Assembly: GCF_900445235.1 (NCBI RefSeq)
Contig: NZ_UFSM01000001.1
Span: 924,501 to 988,500 of the forward strand
From: Aminobacter aminovorans
GTDB taxonomy: Bacteria; Pseudomonadota; Alphaproteobacteria; Rhizobiales; Rhizobiaceae
DNA: 64,000 nt
Direction of reading: 5' to 3'
Shown here: in pieces, positions 31,798 to 40,623 of the stretch
How the letters are laid out: every line of letters begins with the position of its first letter
Position numbering within the stretch: position 1 is the stretch's first letter
Notes under the pieces: generated by a model
What the model was told of the DNA's origin: nothing
Databases searched by the model: none
Seen by the model: only the letters and a program-made list of their open reading frames with translations
Program-made: the position numbers and the translations under genes

Positions 31798-31869
31798 ATT
31801 AACCATTTCTTAATCTTTGTTAAGGCTTGGCGTCTGCTCGAACGGAAAAGATTAACAAACATGGTTAAT
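31798..31869. promoter_or_regulatory. CtrA-like motif with flanking inverted repeat
   Basis: Arm 31798-31817 begins ATTAACCATTTCTTAATC and contains TTAA-N7-TTAA (31799-31813), the CtrA consensus of alphaproteobacteria. A second arm at 31848-31869 is its approximate reverse complement (AAGATTAACAAACATGGTTAAT is 22 bases; the halves match TTAACCAT). The site lies 34 bases upstream of the secreted-protein start. Confidence 0.45.
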
Positions 31870-32179
31870 TTTTCGTTGCGCCGATATGCCTGCAGCCTGT
31901 CCAAAGCCAACGAACGGGTAGCCTTATATCGTCCCGATGGGGGATGCCGTCATTGCCTGTTTCGTCGGCACGTCTGGTGGCGACTCACCCACTGGGGTAG
32001 TGGCGGCATTTGTTCAATCGATTGAAGCCGTGATGCGACTAAATAGGTGCGCCAGAACGGTTTTCTGACTTTGACGCGGTGCAAAAAGAGCTTTAGAAAG
32101 CGCGCAGTCCGACGTCGCAAAACGGTGCGACGGCGCCGTATTCAAACATAGCCACGCTCGGATGCAGACCGGGGGAGCC
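31870..32179 (+). other. Gene-free stretch upstream of sdhC
   Basis: From the IR to the sdhC start. The only further signal is a weak promoter-like pair, TTGACG (32071-32076) with TAGAAA (32094-32099) at 17-base spacing, and a hairpin GTCGCA-aaacgg-TGCGAC near 32114-32131. No gene is seen. Confidence 0.4.
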
Positions 32180-32596
32180 ATGAGCAAATCACAAGCAACC
32201 CAAGCCACATCGCGTGCGCGGCCTTTGTCGCCGCACTTGAGCATCTATCGTCCGCCGGTGACGATGACGACCTCGATCCTGCACCGCATCACCGGCTGCG
32301 CGCTGTATTTCGGCACGCTTTTGGTTGCCTGGTGGTTGATCGCGGCGGCAACGTCGCAGGAGTATTTCGACTTCGTCAGCTGGGTCTATGGCAGCTGGAT
32401 TGGCCAGCTGGTGCTGCTCGGCTACACCTGGGCCTTGATGCTGCACATGCTGGGCGGCATCCGCCATCTGGTCTGGGACACCGGTGCCGCGCTCGAAAAG
32501 GAAACCGCCTCCAGGTTCGCCTGGGCGACGCTCGTCGGTTCGGTGGTGCTGACCGCGGTGGTCTGGATCGTCGGCTACATGGTGCGGGGAGCATAA
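32180..32596 (+). CDS. sdhC: Succinate dehydrogenase cytochrome b556 subunit
   Basis: Membrane anchor binding heme b and ubiquinone with SdhD. 138 residues: [32 protein letters not shown] contains the family signature and quinone-site residues (Ser and Arg of SILHRITG), followed by three helices and a heme-ligand His in [15 protein letters not shown]. The ATG at 32180 is chosen because it follows GGGGGAGCC at good spacing. Confidence 0.95.
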   Translation: MSKSQATQATSRARPLSPHLSIYRPPVTMTTSILHRITGCALYFGTLLVAWWLIAAATSQEYFDFVSWVYGSWIGQLVLLGYTWALMLHMLGGIRHLVWDTGAALEKETASRFAWATLVGSVVLTAVVWIVGYMVRGA

Positions 32597-32597
32597 G

Positions 32598-32993
32598 ATG
32601 AGCGGCTCGAACAACGACATGCGTACGGCGCTTGGCAAGGTCCGCGGCCTGGGTTCGGCCCGCGAGGGCACCGAGCATTTCTGGCGCCAGCGCCTGACGG
32701 CGGTCGCCAACATTCCGCTGATGCTGTTCTTCGTCGGCCTGCTGATCGCGCTCAATGGCGCCGATTTCGCGACGGTGCGCGCCTCGTTGGCCAATCCGCT
32801 GGTGTCGCTGGTGCTGGCGCTGGTGCTGGTCTCGGGCCTCTACCACATGCGCCTCGGCATGCAGGTGGTGATCGAGGACTACGTGCATGGCGAGCTGCTC
32901 AAGGTGATGCTCATCATGCTCAACACTTTCTTTACCGTAGCTGTCGGCGTCGCTTCGCTCTTCGCCCTGCTCAAACTTGCATTTGGAGGCTGA
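32598..32993 (+). CDS. sdhD: Succinate dehydrogenase membrane anchor subunit
   Basis: Second membrane anchor of complex II. 131 residues, three helices; conserved start [38 protein letters not shown] and [17 protein letters not shown] with the heme-ligand His and quinone-site Asp-Tyr pair. It begins one base after the sdhC stop, and the sdhA ribosome site lies in its last codons. Confidence 0.95.
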   Translation: MSGSNNDMRTALGKVRGLGSAREGTEHFWRQRLTAVANIPLMLFFVGLLIALNGADFATVRASLANPLVSLVLALVLVSGLYHMRLGMQVVIEDYVHGELLKVMLIMLNTFFTVAVGVASLFALLKLAFGG

Positions 32994-32997
32994 AACG

Positions 32998-34833
32998 GTG
33001 GCCAAGGACGGCAAGACCAGCGGAGCTTCCGCCTATACCTATGTCGATCACAAGTTCGACGTCGTCGTCGTCGGTGCCGGCGGTGCCGGCCTGCGCGCCA
33101 CGCTCGGCATGGCCGAGCAGGGGCTGAAAACGGCGTGCATCACCAAGGTGTTCCCGACGCGCTCGCACACGGTCGCGGCTCAGGGCGGTATCGCCGCCTC
33201 GCTGCAGAATATGGGCCCTGACTCCTGGCAGTGGCACATGTACGACACCGTCAAGGGTTCTGACTGGCTCGGCGATGTCGACGCGATGGAATATCTGGTG
33301 CGCGAAGCGCCGGCTGCGGTCTACGAGCTCGAGCACTATGGCGTGCCGTTCTCGCGTACCGAAGAGGGCAAGATCTACCAACGGCCGTTCGGCGGCCACA
33401 TGATGAACTATGGCGACGGCCCGCCCGTGCAGCGCACCTGCGCTGCCGCCGACCGTACCGGTCACGCCATCCTGCACACGCTCTACGGCCAGTCGCTGAA
33501 GAACAATGCTCAGTTCTTCATCGAGTATTTCGCCCTCGACCTGATCATGGAGCCGGATGGCACCTGCACCGGTGTCGTGGCCTGGAATCTCGACGACGGC
33601 ACCATCCACCGCTTCTCGGCCAAGATGGTTGTGCTGGCGACCGGAGGCTACGGCCGCGCCTATTTCTCGGCGACCTCGGCCCATACCTGCACCGGCGACG
33701 GCGGCGGCATGGCCGCGCGTGCCGGCCTGCCTCTGCAGGACATGGAATTCGTGCAGTTCCACCCGACCGGCATCTACGGCTCGGGCTGCCTGATCACCGA
33801 AGGCGCACGCGGCGAAGGCGGCTATCTCGTCAATTCCGAAGGCGAGCGCTTCATGGAGCGCTACGCGCCGTCGGCCAAGGACCTGGCGTCGCGTGACGTG
33901 GTTTCGCGCTGCATGACGCTGGAGATCCGCGATGGCCGCGGCGTCGGCAAGAACAAGGACCACATATTCCTGCACCTCGATCATCTCGATCCGGCGGTGC
34001 TGCACGAGCGGTTGCCCGGCATCTCGGAATCGGCGAAGATCTTCGCCGGTGTCGACGTGACCCGCGAGCCGATCCCGGTGCTGCCGACGGTGCACTACAA
34101 CATGGGCGGCATTCCGACCAATTATTGGGGCGAGGTGCTGAACCCGACCAAGGCGAACCCGGACCGCGTGTCGCCCGGCCTGATGGCCGTCGGTGAAGCC
34201 GGCTGCGCCTCGGTGCATGGTGCCAACCGCCTCGGCTCCAACTCGCTGATCGACCTCGTGGTGTTCGGCCGCGCCGCCGCGATCCGCGCCGGCCAGGTCG
34301 TCGACCGCAACGCGCCGATCCCGTCGCCGAACGCCGCGTCGGTCGAGAAGATCATGGATCGTTTCGACCGCCTGCGCCACGCCAATGGCGGCACGCCGAC
34401 GGCGGTGCTGCGCGAGAAGATGCAGAAGGCGATGCAGGAAGACGCTGCCGTGTTCCGCACCCAGGAATCGCTGGAGCAGGGCTGCAAGCGCATCTCCGAG
34501 ATCTGGGGCGAGATGAAGGACATCAAGGTCTTCGACCGCTCGATGATCTGGAATTCGGACCTGGTGGAGACGCTGGAACTCGAAAACCTGATGTCGAACG
34601 CCATCGCCACCGTCTATGGCGCGGAAGCGCGCAAGGAAAGCCGCGGCGCTCATGCCCGCGAGGACTTCTCGGCCCGCGATGACGAGAACTGGCGCCAGCA
34701 CACGCTTGCCCACGTCGCCGAGGACGGCAAGGTGACGCTGACCTACCGGCCGGTGCACACCGAGCCGCTGCTCAAGGAAGAAGACGGCGGCATCAGCCTG
34801 GCAAAGATCGCACCCAAGGCACGGGTGTACTGA
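32998..34833 (+). CDS. sdhA: Succinate dehydrogenase flavoprotein subunit
   Basis: Catalytic FAD subunit of complex II, 611 residues. FAD site [13 protein letters not shown], covalent-FAD His57 in [11 protein letters not shown], active-site [21 protein letters not shown], and the C-terminal domain. Start is the GTG at 32998, 8 bases after GGAGG that overlaps the sdhD end; an in-frame TTG further up is less likely. The next gene in the run is a glycosyltransferase, not sdhB. Confidence 0.97.
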   Translation: MAKDGKTSGASAYTYVDHKFDVVVVGAGGAGLRATLGMAEQGLKTACITKVFPTRSHTVAAQGGIAASLQNMGPDSWQWHMYDTVKGSDWLGDVDAMEYLVREAPAAVYELEHYGVPFSRTEEGKIYQRPFGGHMMNYGDGPPVQRTCAAADRTGHAILHTLYGQSLKNNAQFFIEYFALDLIMEPDGTCTGVVAWNLDDGTIHRFSAKMVVLATGGYGRAYFSATSAHTCTGDGGGMAARAGLPLQDMEFVQFHPTGIYGSGCLITEGARGEGGYLVNSEGERFMERYAPSAKDLASRDVVSRCMTLEIRDGRGVGKNKDHIFLHLDHLDPAVLHERLPGISESAKIFAGVDVTREPIPVLPTVHYNMGGIPTNYWGEVLNPTKANPDRVSPGLMAVGEAGCASVHGANRLGSNSLIDLVVFGRAAAIRAGQVVDRNAPIPSPNAASVEKIMDRFDRLRHANGGTPTAVLREKMQKAMQEDAAVFRTQESLEQGCKRISEIWGEMKDIKVFDRSMIWNSDLVETLELENLMSNAIATVYGAEARKESRGAHAREDFSARDDENWRQHTLAHVAEDGKVTLTYRPVHTEPLLKEEDGGISLAKIAPKARVY

Positions 34834-34913
34834 GCCATGGTCGAACCGCGGCGCAGCGCAAGGCAAGCTGGAGGGCCGGAAACGGCCGTCCTCGCTTGGG
34901 CGCGCGCCGACAA

Positions 34914-34958
34914 GCGCTTGGAGAATTGGCGCTTGGAGAATTGGCGCTTGGCGATTTG
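34914..34958 (+). repeat. Three tandem 15-bp repeats upstream of the glycosyltransferase
   Basis: GCGCTTGGAGAATTG occurs at 34914-34928 and 34929-34943 exactly, then as GCGCTTGGCGATTTG at 34944-34958. In the frame of the downstream gene this encodes ALGEL-type five-residue repeats, so an upstream start at 34896 would add a repeat-bearing N-terminus. Confidence 0.75.
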
Positions 34959-34976
34959 GCGCCGGGAGTGCCGGTG

Positions 34977-35837
34977 ATGAGCGAACTCGCCTTCTTCGCC
35001 ATCAATCTCGACCGCTCGCCGCATCGCTGGGCGGAAATCCAACGGCTGTTCGGTGCCATGCCATGGCCGCTCGAGCGTGTCGCTGCTGTCGATGTACGCA
35101 ACCCGGACGAGGTGCTTGCGGTGCGCGGCCAGACGCTTGACATGCCGCCCGAGGGCATCGGCTGGAACCCGCTGCGCCACCGCATGTTCGCGCTGGTCGA
35201 GGAGGCGTGTTTTGCCAGCCATATGCTGGCGCTCAAGGCGTTCCTGGCATCCGGCCACGTTCATGCGGTGATCCTGGAGGACGACGCGGTACCGCTCGAC
35301 GGTTTCGCCGAGACGGTACGGCGGCTCCTTGCCAGCGGCATCGCCTTCGACATCGTCAAGATGGAAGGCATTGTGCGCAGCGGCGGCAGGCTGTCCGTGC
35401 CGGTGGCCGATCTGGGAGCCGCGAAGCTTGTGCGTTCGCTGCGCCCGTCTTCCGGCGGCGCCGGTTATCTGGTGACGCGCAAGGCGGCGGAGCAGCTGCT
35501 TTCCAGGGCCGGCAAGCTGGCGGTCCCGGTCGACGATTTCATTTCCAATGCCGGGCTGCATGGCTGCGACGTGATGCACACCTCGCCCTGGCTGATCGCA
35601 CAGGCAGGTGCCGACACGACGATGGGCGACCTCAGGACGCCGCACCGCCACGTCAAGCGGCGCGACCCGTTCCATTTCCTTCAGCAGGGTCTGGTGCGCG
35701 GTCGGCTCAGAATCCAGCTCTGGCTCAACGCCATGCACGGTTCGCCGCTGTCGTTGCTCAGGCTCTACACGGCGCCTTGGTCGCCTGTCGATGTCGGCCA
35801 GCAGATGCGCCGGCTGGCTGCAGGAGCGGCAGCATGA
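34977..35837 (+). CDS. Family-25 glycosyltransferase (LPS-type)
   Basis: 286 residues of the GT25 (LOS/LPS beta-galactosyltransferase-like) family: FFAINLDRSPHRWAEIQRLF, CFASHMLALKAFLASG, and the nucleotide-sugar/metal motif VHAVILEDDAVPLDGF, then SGGAGYLVTRKAAEQLL and a VDDFIS region. Probably cytoplasmic and envelope-related. Start at ATG 34977 (or GTG 34974), with GGGAG upstream. It lies between sdhA and sdhB in the same direction; its stop overlaps the next start (ATGA). Confidence 0.88.
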   Translation: MSELAFFAINLDRSPHRWAEIQRLFGAMPWPLERVAAVDVRNPDEVLAVRGQTLDMPPEGIGWNPLRHRMFALVEEACFASHMLALKAFLASGHVHAVILEDDAVPLDGFAETVRRLLASGIAFDIVKMEGIVRSGGRLSVPVADLGAAKLVRSLRPSSGGAGYLVTRKAAEQLLSRAGKLAVPVDDFISNAGLHGCDVMHTSPWLIAQAGADTTMGDLRTPHRHVKRRDPFHFLQQGLVRGRLRIQLWLNAMHGSPLSLLRLYTAPWSPVDVGQQMRRLAAGAAA

Positions 35838-36286
35838 TGGCCGCGACGTTGCCTGATGCAGGATATTCGGCCGTGCCGCTGGCGACCAAGCTCGGCCTCA
35901 AGGACGGCCAGAGCGTGGTGTTCGTAAACCTGCCGGACGACCTCCAGGGGCTGGCCTCGGCGCGCGATTTCGCGGCGACGACGCTGACCGATTGGGCGGC
36001 ACTCGGCGGAGCTGGCGAGCGACATGACATCGTTCATGCCTTCACCGGCATGCGCGCCGATCTCGAAGGCAACGTCGAGACATTCAAGAAGATGATCGCG
36101 CCCGACGGCGCTGTCTGGATCTCCTGGCCCAAGAAGGCAGCGAAGATCGCCACCGACATCACCGAGGATGTCATTCGCGACGTCGTGCTGCCGACTGGGC
36201 TGGTGGACGTAAAGGTCTGTGCCGTGGATGCCGTGTGGAGCGGGCTCAAGCTCGTCATCCGCAAGGAACTGCGTGCCAAGCTGTGA
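35834..36286 (+). CDS. DUF3052-like protein
   Basis: 150 residues matching the DUF3052 pattern: [31 protein letters not shown] at the start, then [80 protein letters not shown]. Members are of unknown function. Coupled to the glycosyltransferase by overlap, and 10 bases before sdhB, so it must be on the sdh transcript. Confidence 0.85.
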   Translation: MMAATLPDAGYSAVPLATKLGLKDGQSVVFVNLPDDLQGLASARDFAATTLTDWAALGGAGERHDIVHAFTGMRADLEGNVETFKKMIAPDGAVWISWPKKAAKIATDITEDVIRDVVLPTGLVDVKVCAVDAVWSGLKLVIRKELRAKL

Positions 36287-36296
36287 GGAACCGATC

Positions 36297-37076
36297 GTGG
36301 TCGAACTAACACTCCCCAAGAACTCGCAGATCAAGCAAGGCAAGACCTGGCCGAAGCCGGAGGGTGCGACCAATCTGCGCGAGTACCGGATTTACCGCTG
36401 GTCGCCCGACGATGGCGAGAACCCGAGCATCGACACCTACTTCGTCGATGTCGACGATTGCGGCCCGATGGTGCTGGACGCGCTGCTTTACATCAAGAAC
36501 AAGATCGACCCGACGCTGACGCTGCGCCGCTCCTGCCGCGAAGGCATCTGCGGTTCCTGCGCGATGAACATCGACGGCTCGAACACGCTCGCCTGCACCA
36601 AGGGCTGCGACGACATTTCCGGCGCGGTGAAGATCTACCCGCTGCCGCATATGCCGGTCGTCAAGGATCTGGTGCCCGACCTCACCAACTTCTACGCCCA
36701 GCACCGCTCGATCGAGCCGTGGCTGAAGACGGTGTCGCCCGAGCCGGCCAAGGAATGGCTGCAGAGCCATGAGGACCGCCAGAAGCTCGACGGCCTCTAC
36801 GAATGCATCCTGTGCGCCTGCTGCTCGACCTCGTGCCCGAGCTATTGGTGGAACGGCGACCGCTACCTCGGCCCGGCCGTGCTGCTGCAGGCCTATCGCT
36901 GGCTGATCGACAGCCGCGACGAAGCCAAGGGCGAGCGCCTCGACAATCTCGAGGATCCGTTCCGGCTCTATCGCTGCCACACGATCATGAACTGCGCCCA
37001 GACCTGCCCAAAGGGTCTGAATCCGGCCAAGGCGATCGCCGAGATCAAGAAGATGATGGTGGAGCGCCGGGTTTAG
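36297..37076 (+). CDS. sdhB: Succinate dehydrogenase iron-sulfur subunit
   Basis: Electron-transfer subunit of complex II carrying [2Fe-2S], [4Fe-4S] and [3Fe-4S] clusters. 259 residues: [26 protein letters not shown] for the [2Fe-2S], [18 protein letters not shown] and [17 protein letters not shown] for the others. Start is GTG at 36297, after GAGGAACCG. Unusual only in being separated from sdhA by two genes. Confidence 0.97.
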   Translation: MVELTLPKNSQIKQGKTWPKPEGATNLREYRIYRWSPDDGENPSIDTYFVDVDDCGPMVLDALLYIKNKIDPTLTLRRSCREGICGSCAMNIDGSNTLACTKGCDDISGAVKIYPLPHMPVVKDLVPDLTNFYAQHRSIEPWLKTVSPEPAKEWLQSHEDRQKLDGLYECILCACCSTSCPSYWWNGDRYLGPAVLLQAYRWLIDSRDEAKGERLDNLEDPFRLYRCHTIMNCAQTCPKGLNPAKAIAEIKKMMVERRV

Positions 37077-37084
37077 CCATCGGT

Positions 37085-37121
37085 TTTCGGCTGCGTGCCT
37101 GCTGCGTCGCGGCAGCCGAAA
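37085..37121 (+). other. Hairpin between sdhB and yceH-like gene
   Basis: TTTCGGCTGC (37085-37094) and GCAGCCGAAA (37112-37121) form a perfect 10-bp stem around a 17-base loop. There is no T tract after it. Confidence 0.45.
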
Positions 37122-37165
37122 TCGACAGCTGATGGTGGAACGGCGGGGCTGAGGTGACAGCTGAT

Positions 37166-37804
37166 ATGACCGACACAGACCTTCCTCATCTCACTCCGGT
37201 CGAAGCACGTGTGCTCGGCTGCCTGATCGAGAAGAAGGAACTGACGCCCGACGTCTACCCGATGACGTCGAACGCGCTGGTTGCCGCCGCCAACCAGAAG
37301 ACGTCGCGCGAGCCGGTGATGGCGCTGGAGATCGCTGACGTCACGCGGGCACTCGGCACGTTACAGGCGAAGGGGCTGGCGAAACAGCAATTCGCCTCAC
37401 GCGTCGAACGTTACGAACATCAGATGGCGCAGAAATTCTCGCTGACGCGCAACCAGAGCACTTTGATCGGGCTGCTTCTGCTGCGTGGACCGCAGACCGT
37501 CTACGAATTGCAGGCTCGCGCCGAGCGCATGGCGAACTTCGCCGATGCCGACGCTTTGCGTGGCGAGCTCGACATGCTGATCGGCCGCAGGCCTGCGCTG
37601 GTCAAGGAGATCGGCCGCGCACCCGGTCAGCGCGAAGATCGTTTTGCGCATCTTCTGGCCGGTGACGTCGATGTCGCCGCTGTCGTGCCAAGCCGAGCAC
37701 CGAGCACCGCTTCATCCGTTGTCTCGGAACTCGAGGAGCGCGTTCGGCTCCTGGAAGAGCAAGTGGCGGCACTCAAGGCGCGGCTCGACGCTGTCGGCGC
37801 ATAG
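37166..37804 (+). CDS. YceH/DUF480-family protein
   Basis: About 212 residues. The winged-helix DUF480 pattern is clear: LTPVEARVLGCLIEKKELTPDVYPMTSNALVAAANQKTSREPVM, then LTRNQSTLIGLLLLRGPQTVYELQARAERMANFAD. A C-terminal coiled coil (LEERVRLLEEQVAALKARL) follows. Function unknown. A GTG 12 bases upstream is a possible start. Confidence 0.85.
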   Translation: MTDTDLPHLTPVEARVLGCLIEKKELTPDVYPMTSNALVAAANQKTSREPVMALEIADVTRALGTLQAKGLAKQQFASRVERYEHQMAQKFSLTRNQSTLIGLLLLRGPQTVYELQARAERMANFADADALRGELDMLIGRRPALVKEIGRAPGQREDRFAHLLAGDVDVAAVVPSRAPSTASSVVSELEERVRLLEEQVAALKARLDAVGA

Positions 37805-37912
37805 GCGGGGCGGAACGCCTGCTGGCGATAAGAACTGCCAGGCGCCTGGTCGACCTTGATCCGTCACATCTGCTATAGCGCTCGGCAATGATGGGCGTGC
37901 GAGGGGGCAGGT

Positions 37913-38754
37913 TTGATCGATCGGCATTTTCCAGCATCGATGGATCCGGCAATTGTGGCCGAGATCGACAGCCGCTTGGTCGACATCGAACGCCAACACA
38001 ATGTGTCATCCCGTTGGCTGTGGAAAGCGGAAGCCGAGCCTGGGGATTTCCTTCGCCGGATAGCGACTATGACTGCCGATTTGTATTTGTCAGGGCAGTC
38101 AGCGAAACCTTCACGCTGTTCCCCGAGCGCGATGTCATTGAAACGCCGTTGACCTCGATCCTTGACGTCAATGGCTGGGAGCTTTCCAAGGCCCTGAAAC
38201 TCCTGCTCAAGGGCAATGTGGTGGTGGTCGAGTGGCTGACGTCGCCCTTGACCTACCAATGCGACACCGATTTTCGCGAGGCGTTCCTGAAGCTTGGCAA
38301 CGAAGTCGCTGATCGCGCATTGACCGGCCGGCACTACTATCATCTGGCAGCCAATCAGCTCGACCGCTTCCTGACGACGCCGGATCTGGTTCCATTGAAG
38401 AAGCTATTCTATGCGCTACGTCCGTTGACGGCCTTGAAATGGCTCGACGAGAATCCGAGCTCGGCAATTGCTCCAATGAATTTCCCGGCCCTTTGCGCCG
38501 GGGTGCCTCTGGAGTCCTCCGTCATCGATGCGATTCAGGCATTGATCGTGCGCAAGGCCGAGACGCGAGAACTCGGTGAAGGCCCGGTTCCCACCCCCAT
38601 TCTGGGGTTCCTGGCTACGGAGTTCTCCCGCGCGCAGATATGGCGTGATGGGCCCGAGTCACGCCGCCCTGGCAGCGAGCGACTCGTCGATGATTTCTGG
38701 CGCATATGGAGCCATCGCCTCGCGCCCGCGATGTTGCCGGCAGAGCTACCCTGA
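37913..38754 (+). pseudogene. Nucleotidyltransferase (YcgL/COG3541-like), frameshifted
   Basis: The N-terminus (TTG at 37913, ribosome site GGGGGCAGG; ATG alternative at 37940) reads MDPAIVAEIDSRLVDIERQHNV in one frame up to about 38008. The rest continues one frame over as IPLAVESGSRAWGFPSPDSDYDCRFVFV...LPAELP to 38754, holding the nucleotidyltransferase motif GSRAWG-x5-DSDYD. A single base appears to be missing near 38000-38010. With it restored the protein would be about 280 residues. Either a decaying gene or a sequence error. Confidence 0.75.
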
Positions 38755-38795
38755 ACGGGTCATGGCCATCGGCTTTCAGGACGTTCCCCTAATCG

Positions 38796-38823
38796 CCTCT
38801 CCCCCCACTTCGTGAGGGAGAGG
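38796..38823. repeat. Short palindrome between convergent genes
   Basis: CCTCTCCC (38796-38803) and GGGAGAGG (38816-38823) form an 8-bp stem. It is similar in sequence to the palindrome at 19852-19880 and may act as a bidirectional terminator. Confidence 0.5.
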
Positions 38824-38880
38824 AGGCACGGCGGTGCCTGCCGGCACCTTCTCGACGCGAGCGGAGCAGGGAGCGAGCGC

Positions 38881-39999
38881 CTACTTCCTTGCCGCTTCGA
38901 CGATCTCGCGGGCCATCACTTCTGCGACGGCGTCGGTGGTGCGGCTTTCGCGGTCGGCGCGCTGGAAGATAGCGGTCAGCGTGTCGGCGATGCGGGCGAC
39001 GCGCGGGGTGACGGTTGCGACGTCGTAGCCGCCATCGGCCATCTCCGCGGCGACGTTGATGACGCCGCCGGCATTGATGACGTAATCGGGGGCATAGAGG
39101 ATGCCGCGCGTGACGAGGCGCTGCCCGTCCTCGGCGGTAGCCAGCTGGTTGTTGGCGGCGCCGGCGACGATCTTCGCCTTGAGCAGCGGAATGGTGTCGG
39201 CAGAAAGGATGCCGCCCAGTGCGCAGGGCGCGAAGATGTCGACGTCGGCTGCGATGATCGCATCGCCTGACACGACGGTTGCGCCCAAGGTCTCGACGGC
39301 GCGGGCGGTTCTGACAGCATCGAGATCGCAGACTGTCAGGACGGCACCTTCGGCGTGGAGCTTCTGGCACAGCGACCAGCCGACCGAGCCGAGGCCCTGG
39401 ACGGCGACGCGGACGCCGGCGAGATCGTCGCTGCCGGTGCGGTGGCGAAGTGCCGCCTTGAGGCCGACGAAGGTGCCTTCGGCGGTGAAGGGCGAGGGGT
39501 TGCCGCTGCCGCCCTTGGTGGTGCCGCTGACATTGGGCGCGCGCTCGGCGAGGAAGTCGGCGTCGGCCAGCGTCATACCGACGTCCTCGGCGGTGATGTA
39601 CTGGCCCTGAAGCGTGTTGAGCATCTCGGCATAGGCCTCGAGCATGGCAGGTGTCTTTTCGGTCCTGGCGTCGGCGATAATGACTGCCTTGCCACCGCCG
39701 AGCGGCAGACCGGCGATGGCCGACTTGAAGGTCATGCCGCGCGACAGGCGCAACGCGTCGACGACGCCGGCTTCGAAGCTTGTGTGCGGCCAGATGCGCG
39801 TGCCACCGAGGGCGGGCCCGAGAACGGTGGTGTGGATCGAGACGATCGCGGTCAGCCCGCGTGCCGTGTCGCGGCCGAGCCAGACCTGCTCGTGATGGTC
39901 GAAGCCGTCGAGATGACGAATGTCTGCAGTGATGTCGGTAATTTCGAGCGTGGTCGCGACCGATGGCTGCGGATGACGCGGTTCAAGGACGTTCAGCAT
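38881..39999 (-). CDS. Glu/Leu/Phe/Val dehydrogenase (leucine dehydrogenase type)
   Basis: 372 residues; oxidative deamination of a branched-chain or aromatic amino acid with NAD. Catalytic region GMTFKSAIAGLPLGGGKAVI with the substrate Lys, active-site Lys/Asp region TAEDVGMTLAD, then GTTKGGSGNPSPFTAEGTFVGLKAAL and the Rossmann motif VQGLGSVGWSLCQKL. Length and the LPLGGGKA motif favour Leu/Val/Phe dehydrogenase over glutamate dehydrogenase; specificity is inferred. ATG follows GGGAGGAACCCTC. Confidence 0.9.
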   Translation of the reverse strand: MLNVLEPRHPQPSVATTLEITDITADIRHLDGFDHHEQVWLGRDTARGLTAIVSIHTTVLGPALGGTRIWPHTSFEAGVVDALRLSRGMTFKSAIAGLPLGGGKAVIIADARTEKTPAMLEAYAEMLNTLQGQYITAEDVGMTLADADFLAERAPNVSGTTKGGSGNPSPFTAEGTFVGLKAALRHRTGSDDLAGVRVAVQGLGSVGWSLCQKLHAEGAVLTVCDLDAVRTARAVETLGATVVSGDAIIAADVDIFAPCALGGILSADTIPLLKAKIVAGAANNQLATAEDGQRLVTRGILYAPDYVINAGGVINVAAEMADGGYDVATVTPRVARIADTLTAIFQRADRESRTTDAVAEVMAREIVEAARK

Positions 40000-40285
40000 G
40001 AGGGTTCCTCCCGGGTGCGCTGGTCCCCTCGAAAGCTAAACATTTTCGGCGATTTTTGGTTTCGAAGACGGGGCGCCGCGCGACCGCCCGTTGCGCGCTG
40101 CCGCTTTGCCGCGCAACAAACGCAAAACACGGGGGGCGAGCTATAGGGGTGGCCGGACGCGGGTCTGCCCCCCACGCGCCCGGCCTGCCGGCTGGTCGGA
40201 ATGCCACTGCCCTGGCATTCCTTGCAGCCAGACTCCGTCAGCCGCCGGCGTCGAGCGCCGGCGCCTCAGGGCCTGTCCTCATGGA
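40000..40285. other. Gene-free stretch upstream of the dehydrogenase gene
   Basis: No coding sequence was supported. On the plus strand a -10-like CTATAG (40140-40145) precedes a region with a strong hairpin GCCGGCG-TCGAG-CGCCGGC (40244-40262), which would fit a small RNA, but no -35 or terminator could be confirmed. Confidence 0.35.
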
Positions 40286-40438
40286 TCAGGCCTTCGGTTC
40301 CTTGTTCTCCTTCGGCTGCCGCTTCTCAGCCGGTTCGGGGAGCTTTCCGCCGAACGCCATTGGGGCGAGGAAGGCGCGCGGGTTGAAGCCAGCCGCAGCA
40401 AGTGCCGCGATCGTCTTCCAGAATTGCAGGCGGTACAT
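40286..40438 (-). CDS. Small hypothetical protein (50 residues)
   Basis: MYRLQFWKTIAALAAAGFNPRAFLAPMAFGGKLPEPAEKRQPKENKEPKA: a hydrophobic half followed by a charged Lys/Glu/Pro tail. The ATG is preceded by GAGGT at 8-base spacing, which is the best evidence that it is real. No family recognised; an in-frame extension to 40486 is less likely. Confidence 0.5.
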   Translation of the reverse strand: MYRLQFWKTIAALAAAGFNPRAFLAPMAFGGKLPEPAEKRQPKENKEPKA

Positions 40439-40623
40439 GTCCGTTACCTCGTTCGCTGGACTGACCACTTCGATTCGCGAGCGCAAACTAGACGTGCCGA
40501 CGATGCCGTTCTTGGACTGCGCGGCCCCATGTTCGGGTTCTGGCGGTACGGGCTTGACCTATTCATCTGCGCGAAATAGAAAGAGCGTCTGCCCGCCTTG
40601 GTTGTGTATCGTTGAGTAGACCA

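Noticed and set aside
32971..34866. Open frame of 631 codons antisense to sdhA
   Set aside because: Shadow of sdhA; Arg/His/Ala-rich composition typical of antisense reads.
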